NCBI GenBank assembly: GCA_030429665.1
Contig: JAUIEZ010000025.1
Location: 1 to 46,347, forward strand
Direction: 5' to 3'
DNA length: 46,347 nt
Origin: Gammaproteobacteria bacterium
Lineage (GTDB): Bacteria > Pseudomonadota > Gammaproteobacteria > Arenicellales > CAJQKF01
Position numbers and translations under genes: made by a program. The notes below the pieces were generated by a model. That model ran no database searches. It saw nothing but the letters and a program-made list of their open reading frames with translations, and was not told where the DNA came from. Shown one piece after another: positions 33,218 through 41,198 of this stretch (position 1 is its first letter; each line of letters starts with the position of its first letter).

Positions 33218-35005
33218 TTGTTTCCAGTCCGATTACCCGCTGCCCGACACGGCGCCACGTCGTTGCGCGCGGAGCTGTCCGCGGCGCTTCTCTCGATGGT
33301 CTCCGGGTGCGCCGTCCTCGGCCTCCCGTCGCCGGGCGCGGCTGAGTCGCCGGCCACGGAGCCGGTAGCGCAAACGAACGACGCGCCGGCTATCGAGCAG
33401 GTCCCGCGGCCCGAGATCGATCTCGACGCCGACCTCGTGTTCGACTTCCTGTTGGCGGACATCGCCGAGCGTCGCGGACGGCCCGACGTGTCGCTTGACG
33501 CCAGCATTCGGGTTGCCGAGCGCACCCGCGACCCGATCGTCGTCCTGGACGCGTTTCGATCCGCCATGCGGGCCGGCGCCGTCGATCAGGCGCTTGCGGT
33601 GACGGACCTGATGGCCGAGATCGGTGACGATCCGATACATGTCGGCTTCGCCCGCGTCCAGGCCCTGCTGCTGGGCGGCCGCGACGAGGAGGCGGCGGCG
33701 ATCATCGAAACCCTGCTGGCGGAAAATCCCGACCAACGCGAGCGGATCTTCAACAACACCGGGGAAGTGTTCGCGCAGCAATCCGATCCCGGCGTCTACC
33801 TCGGCGCCATGGAATCGCTGGTCGACGCCTATCCCGACGACAAGTACGGCTACTTCGCGCTCGCCTACACCGCCAACCGGGCCCGCGACTTCGACGTCCT
33901 CGGCCGGGCGATCACCCGCGTGCTGGAACTCGATCCCGACTGGGAAGAGGCCGCGATCGTGCGCTACGTGCATCTCGTCCAGGTCAACCGGGCGGCGGAC
34001 GCGGGCGAATTCGCCGACGCGTTCCTCGAGAGGAATCCCCAGGCGGTGGCGCTCGCCGAGCGGCACGCGCGTCTGCTCGCCGCGTCCGGCGACATGGAGG
34101 GCGCGCTCGAGCACTTCGAGCACATCCTGCGCGAGATGCCCGACAACGGCGATCTCATTTTCGCCACGGCGCTGGTGCGCATGCAGCTGCAGCAGTGGGC
34201 GGGCGCCGAGAAGCTGCTCAAGCGCCACCTCAAGCTGAATCCGCGCAGCGACGAGACGCGCATGCATCTCGGCAGTGTCGCCAGCAGCCGCGAGCGCTAC
34301 GACGACGCCATCGACTGGTATGGGCAGGTGACCGACGACGCGCTCGCTTTCGAGGCGCAGCGTCGCATCGCCATGGCGCTCAACGAGACCGAGGGCCCAG
34401 AGGCCGCGCTCGAGCATCTCCGCGGACTGGTGCCGGCGAGCGTGGACGAGGAAGTCGAATTGCTGCTCACCCAGGAGCAGGTGTTGCGCTCGATGGACCG
34501 ACTCGGCGAGGCGTTCGAACTCATCGATGCCGCCTTGCAGGAAATCCCCGACAACGGCGGGCTGCTCTACGCGCGGGCCCTGCTCGCGGCCGAGATGAGC
34601 CTTCTGTCCCGGCACGAGAGCGACATCCGCCGCGTGATCGAACTCGAGCCGGAAAACGCCCACGCCTATAACGCGCTCGGCTACACGCTGGCCGACCAGA
34701 CCGATCGCTACGACGAGGCGCTCGAACTCATCTCGCGTGCGCTCGAGCTGTCTCCCAACGACCCGTTCATCCTCGACAGCATGGGCTGGGTGAAATTCCG
34801 GCTGGGCAGCCTGGGAGAGGCCGAGGAATACCTGCGTCGCGCCTTGTCCATCCGCCAGGATGCCGAGATCGCGGCCCACCTCGGTGAGGTCCTGTGGACC
34901 AGCGGCGTGCGCGACGAGGCGCGTTCGCTGTGGGAAGAGGCGCTGCAGACCGATCCGGACAATCGCACCCTGCTCGATACGCTCAAGCGGCTGGACCCAA
35001 GGTGA
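33218..35005 (+). CDS. Tetratricopeptide-repeat lipoprotein
   Basis: A 595-residue protein if it starts at the TTG at 33218. The N-terminus is basic, then SAALLSMVSGC gives a lipobox with Cys31; export to the outer or inner membrane is likely. The rest is about 12 helix pairs with TPR character (EAAAIIETLLAENPDQRERI, GALEHFEHILREMPDNGDLI, AYNALGYTLADQTDRYDEAL, EEYLRRALSIRQDAEIAAHL). A homologue is found upstream of lolB in Pseudomonas. TPR proteins act as scaffolds; the partner is unknown. The frame is open to a TTG at 33131, but the promoter-like element at 33172 argues for a later start. The stop overlaps the lolB start by four bases (GTGA). Confidence 0.85.
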   Translation: MFPVRLPAARHGATSLRAELSAALLSMVSGCAVLGLPSPGAAESPATEPVAQTNDAPAIEQVPRPEIDLDADLVFDFLLADIAERRGRPDVSLDASIRVAERTRDPIVVLDAFRSAMRAGAVDQALAVTDLMAEIGDDPIHVGFARVQALLLGGRDEEAAAIIETLLAENPDQRERIFNNTGEVFAQQSDPGVYLGAMESLVDAYPDDKYGYFALAYTANRARDFDVLGRAITRVLELDPDWEEAAIVRYVHLVQVNRAADAGEFADAFLERNPQAVALAERHARLLAASGDMEGALEHFEHILREMPDNGDLIFATALVRMQLQQWAGAEKLLKRHLKLNPRSDETRMHLGSVASSRERYDDAIDWYGQVTDDALAFEAQRRIAMALNETEGPEAALEHLRGLVPASVDEEVELLLTQEQVLRSMDRLGEAFELIDAALQEIPDNGGLLYARALLAAEMSLLSRHESDIRRVIELEPENAHAYNALGYTLADQTDRYDEALELISRALELSPNDPFILDSMGWVKFRLGSLGEAEEYLRRALSIRQDAEIAAHLGEVLWTSGVRDEARSLWEEALQTDPDNRTLLDTLKRLDPR

Positions 35006-35658
35006 AGCGCGCCGCGCTCGTCGTCATGGCGTGCCTGCTGGTGGCCGCCTGCTCCACCCTGAAGCCCCAGCGCGCGCCCATGTCGCCGGCCCTCGAGGCG
35101 CTCTGGCAGCAACGCCAGGCACTGCTCGGCGCCGTCGACCGTTGGGACATCAAGGGCCGCATGGCGGTGCGTACCGCCGACGACGGCGGCTCGGCGACGT
35201 TCATCTGGGAGCGCGATCGCGACGACCACCGAATCGAGATGTTCGGCCCCTTCGGCAGCGGCCGGGTGACGATCACCCAGTCGAACGAAGGCGCGATCCT
35301 GCGTGACGGCGACGATCCGACCGTTTCGGCGCGAAGCGCCGAGGAACTTCTTTACTACCGGATCGGCTGGCACGTGCCCTTCGAATCGCTCAAGTTCTGG
35401 CTCAAGGGTATTCCGTCAACCAGTCCGCTCGAGGACCTCGTCCTCGACGAGGCCGGGCGCGCCGTGTCCTTTCAGCAGGACGGCTGGAAGGTATCCGTCC
35501 TCGACTACACGCCGGGAGAGCCGGCAGCGATGCCGCGCCGCGTGTTTCTGGAAGCGCTGCCCGGCACCGTGCACCTGGTGGGCGAGGACGGCGAGGACCT
35601 GGGAGACCGCCTCGACGTGAGGGTCGTCCTCAGGCGCTGGCAGGTCCTGCCCGGCTAG
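35002..35658 (+). CDS. lolB: Outer-membrane lipoprotein receptor LolB
   Basis: A 218-residue lipoprotein. The signal MKRAALVVMACLLVAAC ends in a lipobox with Cys17. The mature part shows RWDIKGRMAVRTADDGGSATFIWERD, FGPFGSGRVTITQS, and LYYRIGWHVPFESLKFWLKG, all typical of LolB, and ends with a VVLRRWQVLP strand. It takes lipoproteins from LolA and inserts them in the outer membrane. The start is GTG at 35002, overlapping the TPR stop. ispE follows after five bases. This lolB-ispE-tRNA-Gln-prs order is conserved in gammaproteobacteria. Confidence 0.93.
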   Translation: MKRAALVVMACLLVAACSTLKPQRAPMSPALEALWQQRQALLGAVDRWDIKGRMAVRTADDGGSATFIWERDRDDHRIEMFGPFGSGRVTITQSNEGAILRDGDDPTVSARSAEELLYYRIGWHVPFESLKFWLKGIPSTSPLEDLVLDEAGRAVSFQQDGWKVSVLDYTPGEPAAMPRRVFLEALPGTVHLVGEDGEDLGDRLDVRVVLRRWQVLPG

Positions 35659-35663
35659 GTCCG

Positions 35664-36497
35664 ATGCTGGCCGGGACCGACGGCTGGCCGGCGCCGGCCA
35701 AGATCAACCTGTTCCTGCACGTGACCGGCCGCCGCGACGACGGCTACCACACGCTGCAAACGCTGTTTCAGTTCCTCGATGTCGGCGACACGCTGCATTT
35801 CCGCGTGCGCGACGACGGCGTCATCCGGCGAACCGCCAACCCGGATCTGCCCGACGAGGACCTCGCCGTGCGGGCCGCGCGCGCGCTTCGCGAGCACACC
35901 GGCTGCGGACTCGGCGTGGATATCGCCATCGACAAGGTACTGCCGGCCGGGGCGGGCCTTGGCGGCGGCAGCTCGGACGCGGCCACCACGCTGATCGCCC
36001 TCGACCGCCTTTGGGGAACCGCCATCGGGCGCGAAGAGATGCTGCGCATCGCCGCGCGCCTCGGCGCTGACGTGCCGGTATTCGTGTTCGGGCATGCCGC
36101 GTGGGCGGAAGGGATCGGCGAGTGCCTCACCGTCGCCGCGCCGCGCGAGGCCTGGTATTGCGTGATTTGCCCGCCGGTGCACGTCGATACCGGGGCAGTG
36201 TTTGCAGACCGCCAATTGACACGCAATTCTCCCATGATCACAATACGCGATTTTTTGGCGGGCCGCGCCGGCAACGATCTGGAGGTCGTAACGCGGCGCC
36301 TGTTTCCCGCGGTGGGAGAGGCTCTCGACTGGCTTTCGCGCTACGCGCCCGCGCGCATGACCGGCAGCGGATCGGCGGTATTCGCCGAGGTGCCGGACGC
36401 GGATCGCGCGCGGCACATACTGGAGCGAATGCCGAGCGGCTTCAAGGGTTTCGTCGCCCGGGGCGTCAATCGGCACCCGTTGTCGAACAGCCGTTGA
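35664..36497 (+). CDS. ispE: 4-diphosphocytidyl-2-C-methyl-D-erythritol kinase
   Basis: A 277-residue GHMP kinase. PAPAKINLFLHVTGRRDDGYH (Lys13 and the substrate-binding loop), the ATP-binding PAGAGLGGGSSDAATTL, GADVPVF with the catalytic Asp, and the C-terminal RMTGSGSAVFAE are all in place. It phosphorylates CDP-ME in the MEP isoprenoid pathway. The ATG at 35664 is five bases after lolB, so translation is probably coupled. A tRNA-Gln gene follows after 33 bases. Confidence 0.95.
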   Translation: MLAGTDGWPAPAKINLFLHVTGRRDDGYHTLQTLFQFLDVGDTLHFRVRDDGVIRRTANPDLPDEDLAVRAARALREHTGCGLGVDIAIDKVLPAGAGLGGGSSDAATTLIALDRLWGTAIGREEMLRIAARLGADVPVFVFGHAAWAEGIGECLTVAAPREAWYCVICPPVHVDTGAVFADRQLTRNSPMITIRDFLAGRAGNDLEVVTRRLFPAVGEALDWLSRYAPARMTGSGSAVFAEVPDADRARHILERMPSGFKGFVARGVNRHPLSNSR

Positions 36498-36530
36498 GCG
36501 TGCCTTTCGGGGCGGGGAGCAGGTATTATT

Positions 36531-36607
36531 TGGGGTGTAGCCAAGTGGTCTAAGGCACCGGATTTTGATTCCGGCATTCCCAGGTTCGAATCCTGGCACC
36601 CCAGCCA
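36531..36607 (+). tRNA. tRNA-Gln (anticodon TTG)
   Basis: A 77-base cloverleaf: acceptor TGGGGTG with CACCCCA, D-arm with AGCC..GGTCTAAGG, anticodon stem CCGGA/TCCGG with loop TTTTGAT (anticodon TTG), T-arm CCAGGTTCGAATCCTGG, discriminator G and encoded CCA. It matches E. coli glutamine tRNA closely. Lies between ispE and prs as in Pseudomonas-type genomes. Confidence 0.97.
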
Positions 36608-36686
36608 GTACCCGGCAAGCTATCGGGACGCTGTCCCGTGCCGCCGATCACCCGCCCCTGCAGTTCGCGAAACGAGAGGTTGACGA

Positions 36687-37637
36687 GTGGTTCTAGAGAA
36701 CATGGCGGTCTTCACCGGCAACGCCCACCCGGCGCTTGCCGTTGAAGTGGTCGGATACCTTGGCCTGCCGATCGGACGCGCCGTGGTCGACAAGTTCAGC
36801 GACGGCGAGGTCAACGTGGAGATCATGGAAAACGTCCGCGGTCGGGACGTTTTCGTCATCCAGCCCACGTGCGCGCCGGCTAACGACAACCTGATGGAAC
36901 TGCTCATCATGATCGATGCGCTGTCGCGGGCGTCGGCCAAGCGCATCACGGCGGTGGTGCCTTACTTCGGCTACGCGCGGCAGGACCGTCGCCCGCGCAC
37001 GGCGCGCGTGGCGATCAGCGCCAAGCTGGTGGCGAGCATGTTTTCGGTGGCCGGCGCGGACCGGGTCCTGACCATGGACCTGCACGCGGACCAGATCCAG
37101 GGGTTCTTTTCGATCCCCACGGACAACATATATGCCTCGCCGGTGCTGCTGACCGAACTGTGGCGCAACCAGCCCGAGAACCTGCTGGTGGTCTCGCCCG
37201 ACGTCGGCGGCGTGGTGCGGGCCAGGGCCATGGCCAAGCAGCTCGGCGTGGACCTGGCGATCATCGACAAGCGCCGCCCCAAGGCCAACGAGGCCAAGGT
37301 GATGCACATCATCGGCGAGGTCGATGGCAGGAGCTGCGTATTGATGGACGACATGGTGGACACCGCCAACACCCTGTGCCAGGCCGCCGTGGCACTGAAA
37401 AACGCCGGCGCGACGAGGGTCATGGCGTGCGCCACGCACCCCGTGCTGTCGGGGCGGGCGGTGGACAACATTACAGAATCGGCGCTGGACGAGGTGGTGG
37501 TGACCAACTCGATCCCGCTATCCGATGCGGCCCAGGCGTGCAGCAAGATCCGCCAGATCAGCATCGCCGAGCTGCTGGCCGAATCGATCCGGCGCATATC
37601 GGACGCCGACTCGGTGAGTTCGCTGTTCATGGACTAG
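36687..37637 (+). CDS. prs: Ribose-phosphate pyrophosphokinase
   Basis: A 316-residue PRPP synthetase (315 in E. coli). The opening [21 protein letters not shown], the [26 protein letters not shown]-binding segment, [10 protein letters not shown], a flexible loop, the [16 protein letters not shown] region, and the PRPP-binding [12 protein letters not shown] are present. It joins ATP and ribose-5-phosphate to PRPP for nucleotide, His and Trp synthesis. The GTG at 36687 has GAGAGG seven bases upstream; the ATG at 36702 would start at MAVFTGN and is the alternative. Confidence 0.96.
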   Translation: MVLENMAVFTGNAHPALAVEVVGYLGLPIGRAVVDKFSDGEVNVEIMENVRGRDVFVIQPTCAPANDNLMELLIMIDALSRASAKRITAVVPYFGYARQDRRPRTARVAISAKLVASMFSVAGADRVLTMDLHADQIQGFFSIPTDNIYASPVLLTELWRNQPENLLVVSPDVGGVVRARAMAKQLGVDLAIIDKRRPKANEAKVMHIIGEVDGRSCVLMDDMVDTANTLCQAAVALKNAGATRVMACATHPVLSGRAVDNITESALDEVVVTNSIPLSDAAQACSKIRQISIAELLAESIRRISDADSVSSLFMD

Positions 37638-37696
37638 CGCTCCCGGGCGATCCGACAGAATGACGTAACGACTGAATTGACAGACGGAGTTTCAAG

Positions 37697-38371
37697 ATGA
37701 GTGATTTCCAGGTCAACGTGACCACCCGCACCGACACGGGCAAGGCGGCGAGCCGCCGCATGCGCCATGCCAAGCAGATCCCGGCCGTCGTCTACGGCAC
37801 CGGCAAGGACGTGGAGATGCTGAGCATCGACCACGACGAGTTCAGGCACCAACTGGAGGTCGAGGCGTTTCACAACTCGATCATCAAGCTGGTCAACGGC
37901 AAGCGCACCGAGCAGGTCATCCTGCGCGAGGTGCAGATGCACCCCTACAAGCCCCTCGTCATGCACGTGGACTTCCAGCGTATCAGCGCGACGGACAAGA
38001 TCCACATGAGCATCCCGTTCCACTTCGTCGGCGACGACAAGGCCCCCGGCGTGCGCCAGGAGGGCGGCATCGTCTCCCACCTGATGAACGAGGTGGACGT
38101 GGTCTGCCTGCCCGGCGACCTGCCCGAGTACGTCGAGGTCGACGTCTCGGCGATGCAGTTGAACGAGTCCATCCACCTCTCCGAGATCGCCCTGCCGGAA
38201 GGCGTGGAATACACGCACCCGCCCGAAGGCGAGGCCGACCACGCCGTGGTATCGATCCTCATGCCGAAGGTCGCCGCCGAAGAGGCGGAAGAGGGAGAGG
38301 AAGGCGAGGAGTTGGAAGGCGAGGAGGCCGAGGAGGCCGCGGCGCAGGAAGAGTCCGGCGACGAGGACTGA
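37697..38371 (+). CDS. rplY: 50S ribosomal protein L25 (long Ctc type)
   Basis: A 224-residue L25/Ctc protein: the N-terminal 5S rRNA-binding domain (FQVNVTTRTDTGKAASRRMR, QIPAVVYGTGKD, LREVQMHPYKPLVMHVDF) is followed by a TL5-type beta domain (EVDVVCLPGDLPEYVEVDVS) and a glutamate-rich tail. The tail is about 30 residues of mostly Glu with Ala. E. coli L25 has only the first domain; the long form is common in Pseudomonas. GGAG lies about 8 bases before the ATG at 37697. prs-rplY-pth order is conserved. Confidence 0.95.
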   Translation: MSDFQVNVTTRTDTGKAASRRMRHAKQIPAVVYGTGKDVEMLSIDHDEFRHQLEVEAFHNSIIKLVNGKRTEQVILREVQMHPYKPLVMHVDFQRISATDKIHMSIPFHFVGDDKAPGVRQEGGIVSHLMNEVDVVCLPGDLPEYVEVDVSAMQLNESIHLSEIALPEGVEYTHPPEGEADHAVVSILMPKVAAEEAEEGEEGEELEGEEAEEAAAQEESGDED

Positions 38372-38455
38372 TCCCGCCGCTCCCGCTGCCTTCGCCACCG
38401 GTTCACTGCCACCCGCGGCCCGCCATTCGTCGGGCCGCGACCGTCACCGTTCGCC

Positions 38456-39043
38456 ATGCCGATACGCCTGGTCGCCGGTCTGGCCAACCCCGGACCGCAG
38501 TACCGCGAGACACGCCACAACGCCGGCGCCTGGTTTCTCGATGCCGTGGCGCGTCGTTTCGGCGCGGTATTGCGCGACGAGCAGCGCTTCTTTGGCCGGC
38601 ACGTCCGGATCATGGTCGGCGGGCAGGGCGTCTCGCTGCTCGAGCCCACCTGCTGGATGAACCATAGCGGCCGCGCCGTCGGCGCCTGCGCGAAATTCTT
38701 CAAGCTCGAGCCGGAAGAAATCCTCGTGGCGCACGACGAGCTCGACCTGCCGCCTGGCACGGTGCGCCTGAAGACAGGCGGCGGCCATGGCGGCCACAAC
38801 GGGTTGCGGGACACCGTGGCGCACCTGGGCGGCGCCGGTTTTCACCGCCTGCGCATCGGCATCGGTCACCCGGGACGGGCCGAGGCGGTGGTGCCGTGGG
38901 TGCTGTCACGACCGACGAGCAGCGAGGCGGGCGAGATTCACCACGCCATCGAACGCGCCCTGGACTGCATCGACGACGTGCTGGCCGGCGACTTCGCCCG
39001 CGCCATGAACGTCCTTCACCAGAAAGAACCGATCGACAAGTAA
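38456..39043 (+). CDS. pth: Peptidyl-tRNA hydrolase
   Basis: A 195-residue enzyme: LVAGLANPGPQYRETRHNAGAWFLD holds Asn11 and the catalytic His21 (His20 in E. coli); LLEPTCWMNHSGRAV, VAHDELDLPPGTVRLK with the catalytic Asp, and GGGHGGHNGLRD follow. It frees tRNA from prematurely released peptidyl-tRNA. The ATG at 38456 starts at the conserved N-terminus. ychF begins three bases after its stop. Confidence 0.96.
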   Translation: MPIRLVAGLANPGPQYRETRHNAGAWFLDAVARRFGAVLRDEQRFFGRHVRIMVGGQGVSLLEPTCWMNHSGRAVGACAKFFKLEPEEILVAHDELDLPPGTVRLKTGGGHGGHNGLRDTVAHLGGAGFHRLRIGIGHPGRAEAVVPWVLSRPTSSEAGEIHHAIERALDCIDDVLAGDFARAMNVLHQKEPIDK

Positions 39044-39046
39044 GCC

Positions 39047-40138
39047 ATGGGATTTCGCTGCGGTATCGTCGGGCTGCCCAACGTGGGCAAGTCCACCCTG
39101 TTCAACGCCCTGACGCGTTCGGGCGTCGACGCGCAAAACTACCCGTTTTGCACCATCGAGCCCAATACCGGCATCGTCGCGGTTCCCGACGAGCGCCTGG
39201 ACCGGATCGCGGCCATCGCCAAGCCGGAGCGCGTGGTCCCCACCGTCATCGAGTTCGTGGACATCGCCGGGCTGGTGGCCGGCGCGTCGCGCGGCGAGGG
39301 CCTGGGCAACAAGTTCCTGGCGCACATTCGCGAGGTGGATGCCATCGCGCACGTGGTGCGCGCCTTCGAGGACGACGACGTCACCCACGTGGCCAACCGC
39401 GTGGACCCGGTGGCCGACATCGAGATCATCGACACCGAATTGGCGCTGGCGGACCTGGAAACCGTCTCGCGCGCCTGTGAACGCGCCGCCAAGGCGGCCA
39501 AGGCCGGGGACAAGGAACAGGTGCGCCTGCGCGACCTGTTCGAACGCGTGCGCGAGCATCTCGACGCCGGCCAACCGGCGCGCAGCCTCGCGCTGGACGA
39601 GGCCGACCGCGCGCGCCTGAAACCGCTGTGCCTGTTGACCGCCAAGCCGGTGATGTACATCTGCAACGTCTCCGAGGAAGAGCTCGGCGGCAACGAGCAC
39701 GTCAAGGCGGTCGAGGCGCTGGCGGCGCGGGAAGGCGCCGACGTGGTGGTCGTGTCGGCGGCGGTGGAGCAGGAGATCTCCGAGCTAGACGATTCCGAGC
39801 GTCGCGAGTTCCTCGATGCCATGGGCTTGACCGAGTCCGGCCTCGATCGCGTGATCCGCGCCGGCTATCACCTGCTGGGGCTGCAGACGTACTTTACCGC
39901 CGGCCCCAAGGAAGCCCGCGCCTGGACCTTCCGCGCCGGCGCCACCGCGCCCCAGGCCGCGGGCGTAATTCACACCGACTTCGAGCGCGGCTTCATCCGC
40001 GCCGAGACCATCTCCTTCGAGGACTATGTCCGCCTCGGTGGCGAGCAGGGCGCGAAGGAGGCCGGCCGCATGCGCCTGGAGGGCAAGGAGTACCGCGTGG
40101 CCGACGGCGACGTGATGCATTTTCGCTTCAACGTCTGA
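39047..40138 (+). CDS. ychF: Redox-regulated ATPase YchF
   Basis: A 363-residue Obg-family ATPase. G1 [19 protein letters not shown]2 region [14 protein letters not shown]3 [20 protein letters not shown], and, in place of NKxD, the NVSEEE that gives ATP rather than GTP preference. The C-terminal TGS domain ([21 protein letters not shown]) and [10 protein letters not shown] ending are typical. It binds ribosomes and responds to oxidative stress. Follows pth after three bases, so they are coexpressed. Confidence 0.96.
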   Translation: MGFRCGIVGLPNVGKSTLFNALTRSGVDAQNYPFCTIEPNTGIVAVPDERLDRIAAIAKPERVVPTVIEFVDIAGLVAGASRGEGLGNKFLAHIREVDAIAHVVRAFEDDDVTHVANRVDPVADIEIIDTELALADLETVSRACERAAKAAKAGDKEQVRLRDLFERVREHLDAGQPARSLALDEADRARLKPLCLLTAKPVMYICNVSEEELGGNEHVKAVEALAAREGADVVVVSAAVEQEISELDDSERREFLDAMGLTESGLDRVIRAGYHLLGLQTYFTAGPKEARAWTFRAGATAPQAAGVIHTDFERGFIRAETISFEDYVRLGGEQGAKEAGRMRLEGKEYRVADGDVMHFRFNV

Positions 40139-40165
40139 CCGAACGCCCGCGGACGGCGCCGTTTC

Positions 40166-40190
40166 GGGGACGGGATTCAATTCTGTCCCC
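40166..40190. repeat. REP-like palindrome GGGGAC...GTCCCC
   Basis: A 25-base imperfect palindrome; every pair from the ends to the centre closes if G-T pairs are allowed (GGGGAC/GTCCCC outer stem). The right half contains TTCTGTCCCC, a motif I know from repeats scattered in intergenic regions of many proteobacteria and often linked to IS200-like (RAYT) transposases. Lies between ychF and tRNA-Met. No transposase is nearby. Confidence 0.55.
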
Positions 40191-40266
40191 TTCGTTGACA
40201 CCGTGTCGCTGAAACCCACTTGCCGCGATCGGGCGAAACCGGTATCTTTCACCGCCCTTCGCGCGT

Positions 40267-40343
40267 GGCTATGTAGCTCAGCTGGTTAGAGCACATCACT
40301 CATAATGATGGGGTCGGTGGTTCGAATCCACCCATAGCCACCA
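40267..40343 (+). tRNA. tRNA-Met (elongator, anticodon CAT)
   Basis: A 77-base cloverleaf: acceptor GGCTATG with CATAGCC, D-arm with GCTCAGCTGGTTAGAGC, anticodon stem CATCA/TGATG with loop CTCATAA (CAT), variable region GGGTC, T-arm GGTGGTTCGAATCCACC, discriminator A and encoded CCA (40341-40343). It resembles E. coli elongator tRNA-Met (metT), not the initiator. It is the boundary between conserved genes and an accessory region. Confidence 0.97.
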
Positions 40344-40749
40344 TATTCATTCCCAACGCTGTCCAAGACGATCTAGTTGCTCCGGCAAGTTTCTGAATCT
40401 TCAGAAGTTTACCGCCAGCAGTACCTACGCTTGTCCAGTTGTATCTGGCAAACCGTGGGGCAATTTGGGGGGCAACGGCCGCCAAATTTTCCTTGTCAAG
40501 GTGAGTTGCCCCCATCGCCTTTGCTGACAAAGCCATCCACAACGCGAAGCCTTCTAGAAAGGTCTCATCGACTATATGGCTTGACCTCATCCCAGAAATA
40601 TCTACCCTCGTCCTGCCACAGAAACCGGGAAGCTTGCGGGAGAGACATGAGCGTCGGGCGGCGTTTCGAGGGTAGACCAACCTGGCAGTTGCTATCCGTC
40701 GGGTTATCTGCATTATGTAAAAGAAAAAATCGTGTGGGGAGCGGCAGAT
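40344..40749. other. Noncoding or remnant stretch after tRNA-Met (406 bases)
   Basis: No gene that I trust. On the minus strand a frame of 137 codons (40713 to 40300) reads into the tRNA and ends MVAMGGFEPPTPSL, the well-known peptide produced when tRNA-Met is read backwards. Its upstream part (PRFARYNWTSVGTAGGKL) does not look like an integrase that I can name. It may be the eroded 3' end of an element once integrated at the tRNA. The base composition is visibly lower in GC than the left flank. No second copy of the tRNA 3' end was found to the right. Confidence 0.5.
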
Positions 40750-41100
40750 ATGTCCCTAGAGTGGAAATCCGATCACGAGATCAAGATTCAGGACGGCATG
40801 CCCAAGACCGTTAACTGGGTCCGGTTTCGCGATGATGGTCAACTTGAGGTCGAGCACTACGATTGTTCCAGCCGAGCAGAATCGGCAACGGGTGGGGAGG
40901 TCGCGTGGTTCGTCCGTGTTTGCGAGGGCGACATTCCCTCTGTCGCGATGGCCCTCGGCATTCACCTCGACGACCTCGAGAACCCGCGACGCGAGATTCT
41001 GGCCCGAATCGGCGAGAAGTTCGATAGCGCCTATACGATTCGCCGGTGGTTCGAGACTTCAGGCATTCCGTTTACCTATGAGCGCGATCCCTGGCCTTGA
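40750..41100 (+). CDS. Small protein of unknown function in accessory island
   Basis: A 116-residue soluble protein. It has a beta-rich first half (VNWVRFRDDGQLEVEHYDCSS), a middle with GGEVAWFVRV, and a helical end (RREILARIGEKFDSAYTIRRWFETSGIPFTYERDPWP). The pattern of a strand with WVRFRDDGxLxVE.YD and an end with GIPF.....DPW occurs in uncharacterised proteins I have seen, but I cannot name a family. The ATG at 40750 has GGGGAG eight bases upstream; a GTG at 40732 is possible. The gene runs in the same direction as the DUF429 gene, which starts 98 bases later. Confidence 0.7.
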   Translation: MSLEWKSDHEIKIQDGMPKTVNWVRFRDDGQLEVEHYDCSSRAESATGGEVAWFVRVCEGDIPSVAMALGIHLDDLENPRREILARIGEKFDSAYTIRRWFETSGIPFTYERDPWP

Positions 41101-41198
41101 TTTCGTACCCAATAACACTAGACCGCTCCCTAGCGTTTCCGGCCACTTCCCGGCAATCCGTTTGCGCCTGAGATTTCCCGCCTGGAGCCGTGGTCGTG

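Noticed and set aside
36524..36529. TATTAT as a promoter -10 for tRNA-Gln
   Set aside because: It ends two bases before the tRNA, so transcription would start inside the mature tRNA. The tRNA is more likely read from the lolB-ispE transcript.
38281..38368. GAGGAGG-like repetitive stretch as a repeat element
   Set aside because: It encodes the glutamate-rich tail of ribosomal protein L25 and needs no other explanation.
40300..40713. Minus-strand frame ending MVAMGGFEPPTPSL as an integrase gene
   Set aside because: The final peptide is only tRNA-Met read backwards, and the rest has no recombinase residues I can see. Kept as a possible remnant only.
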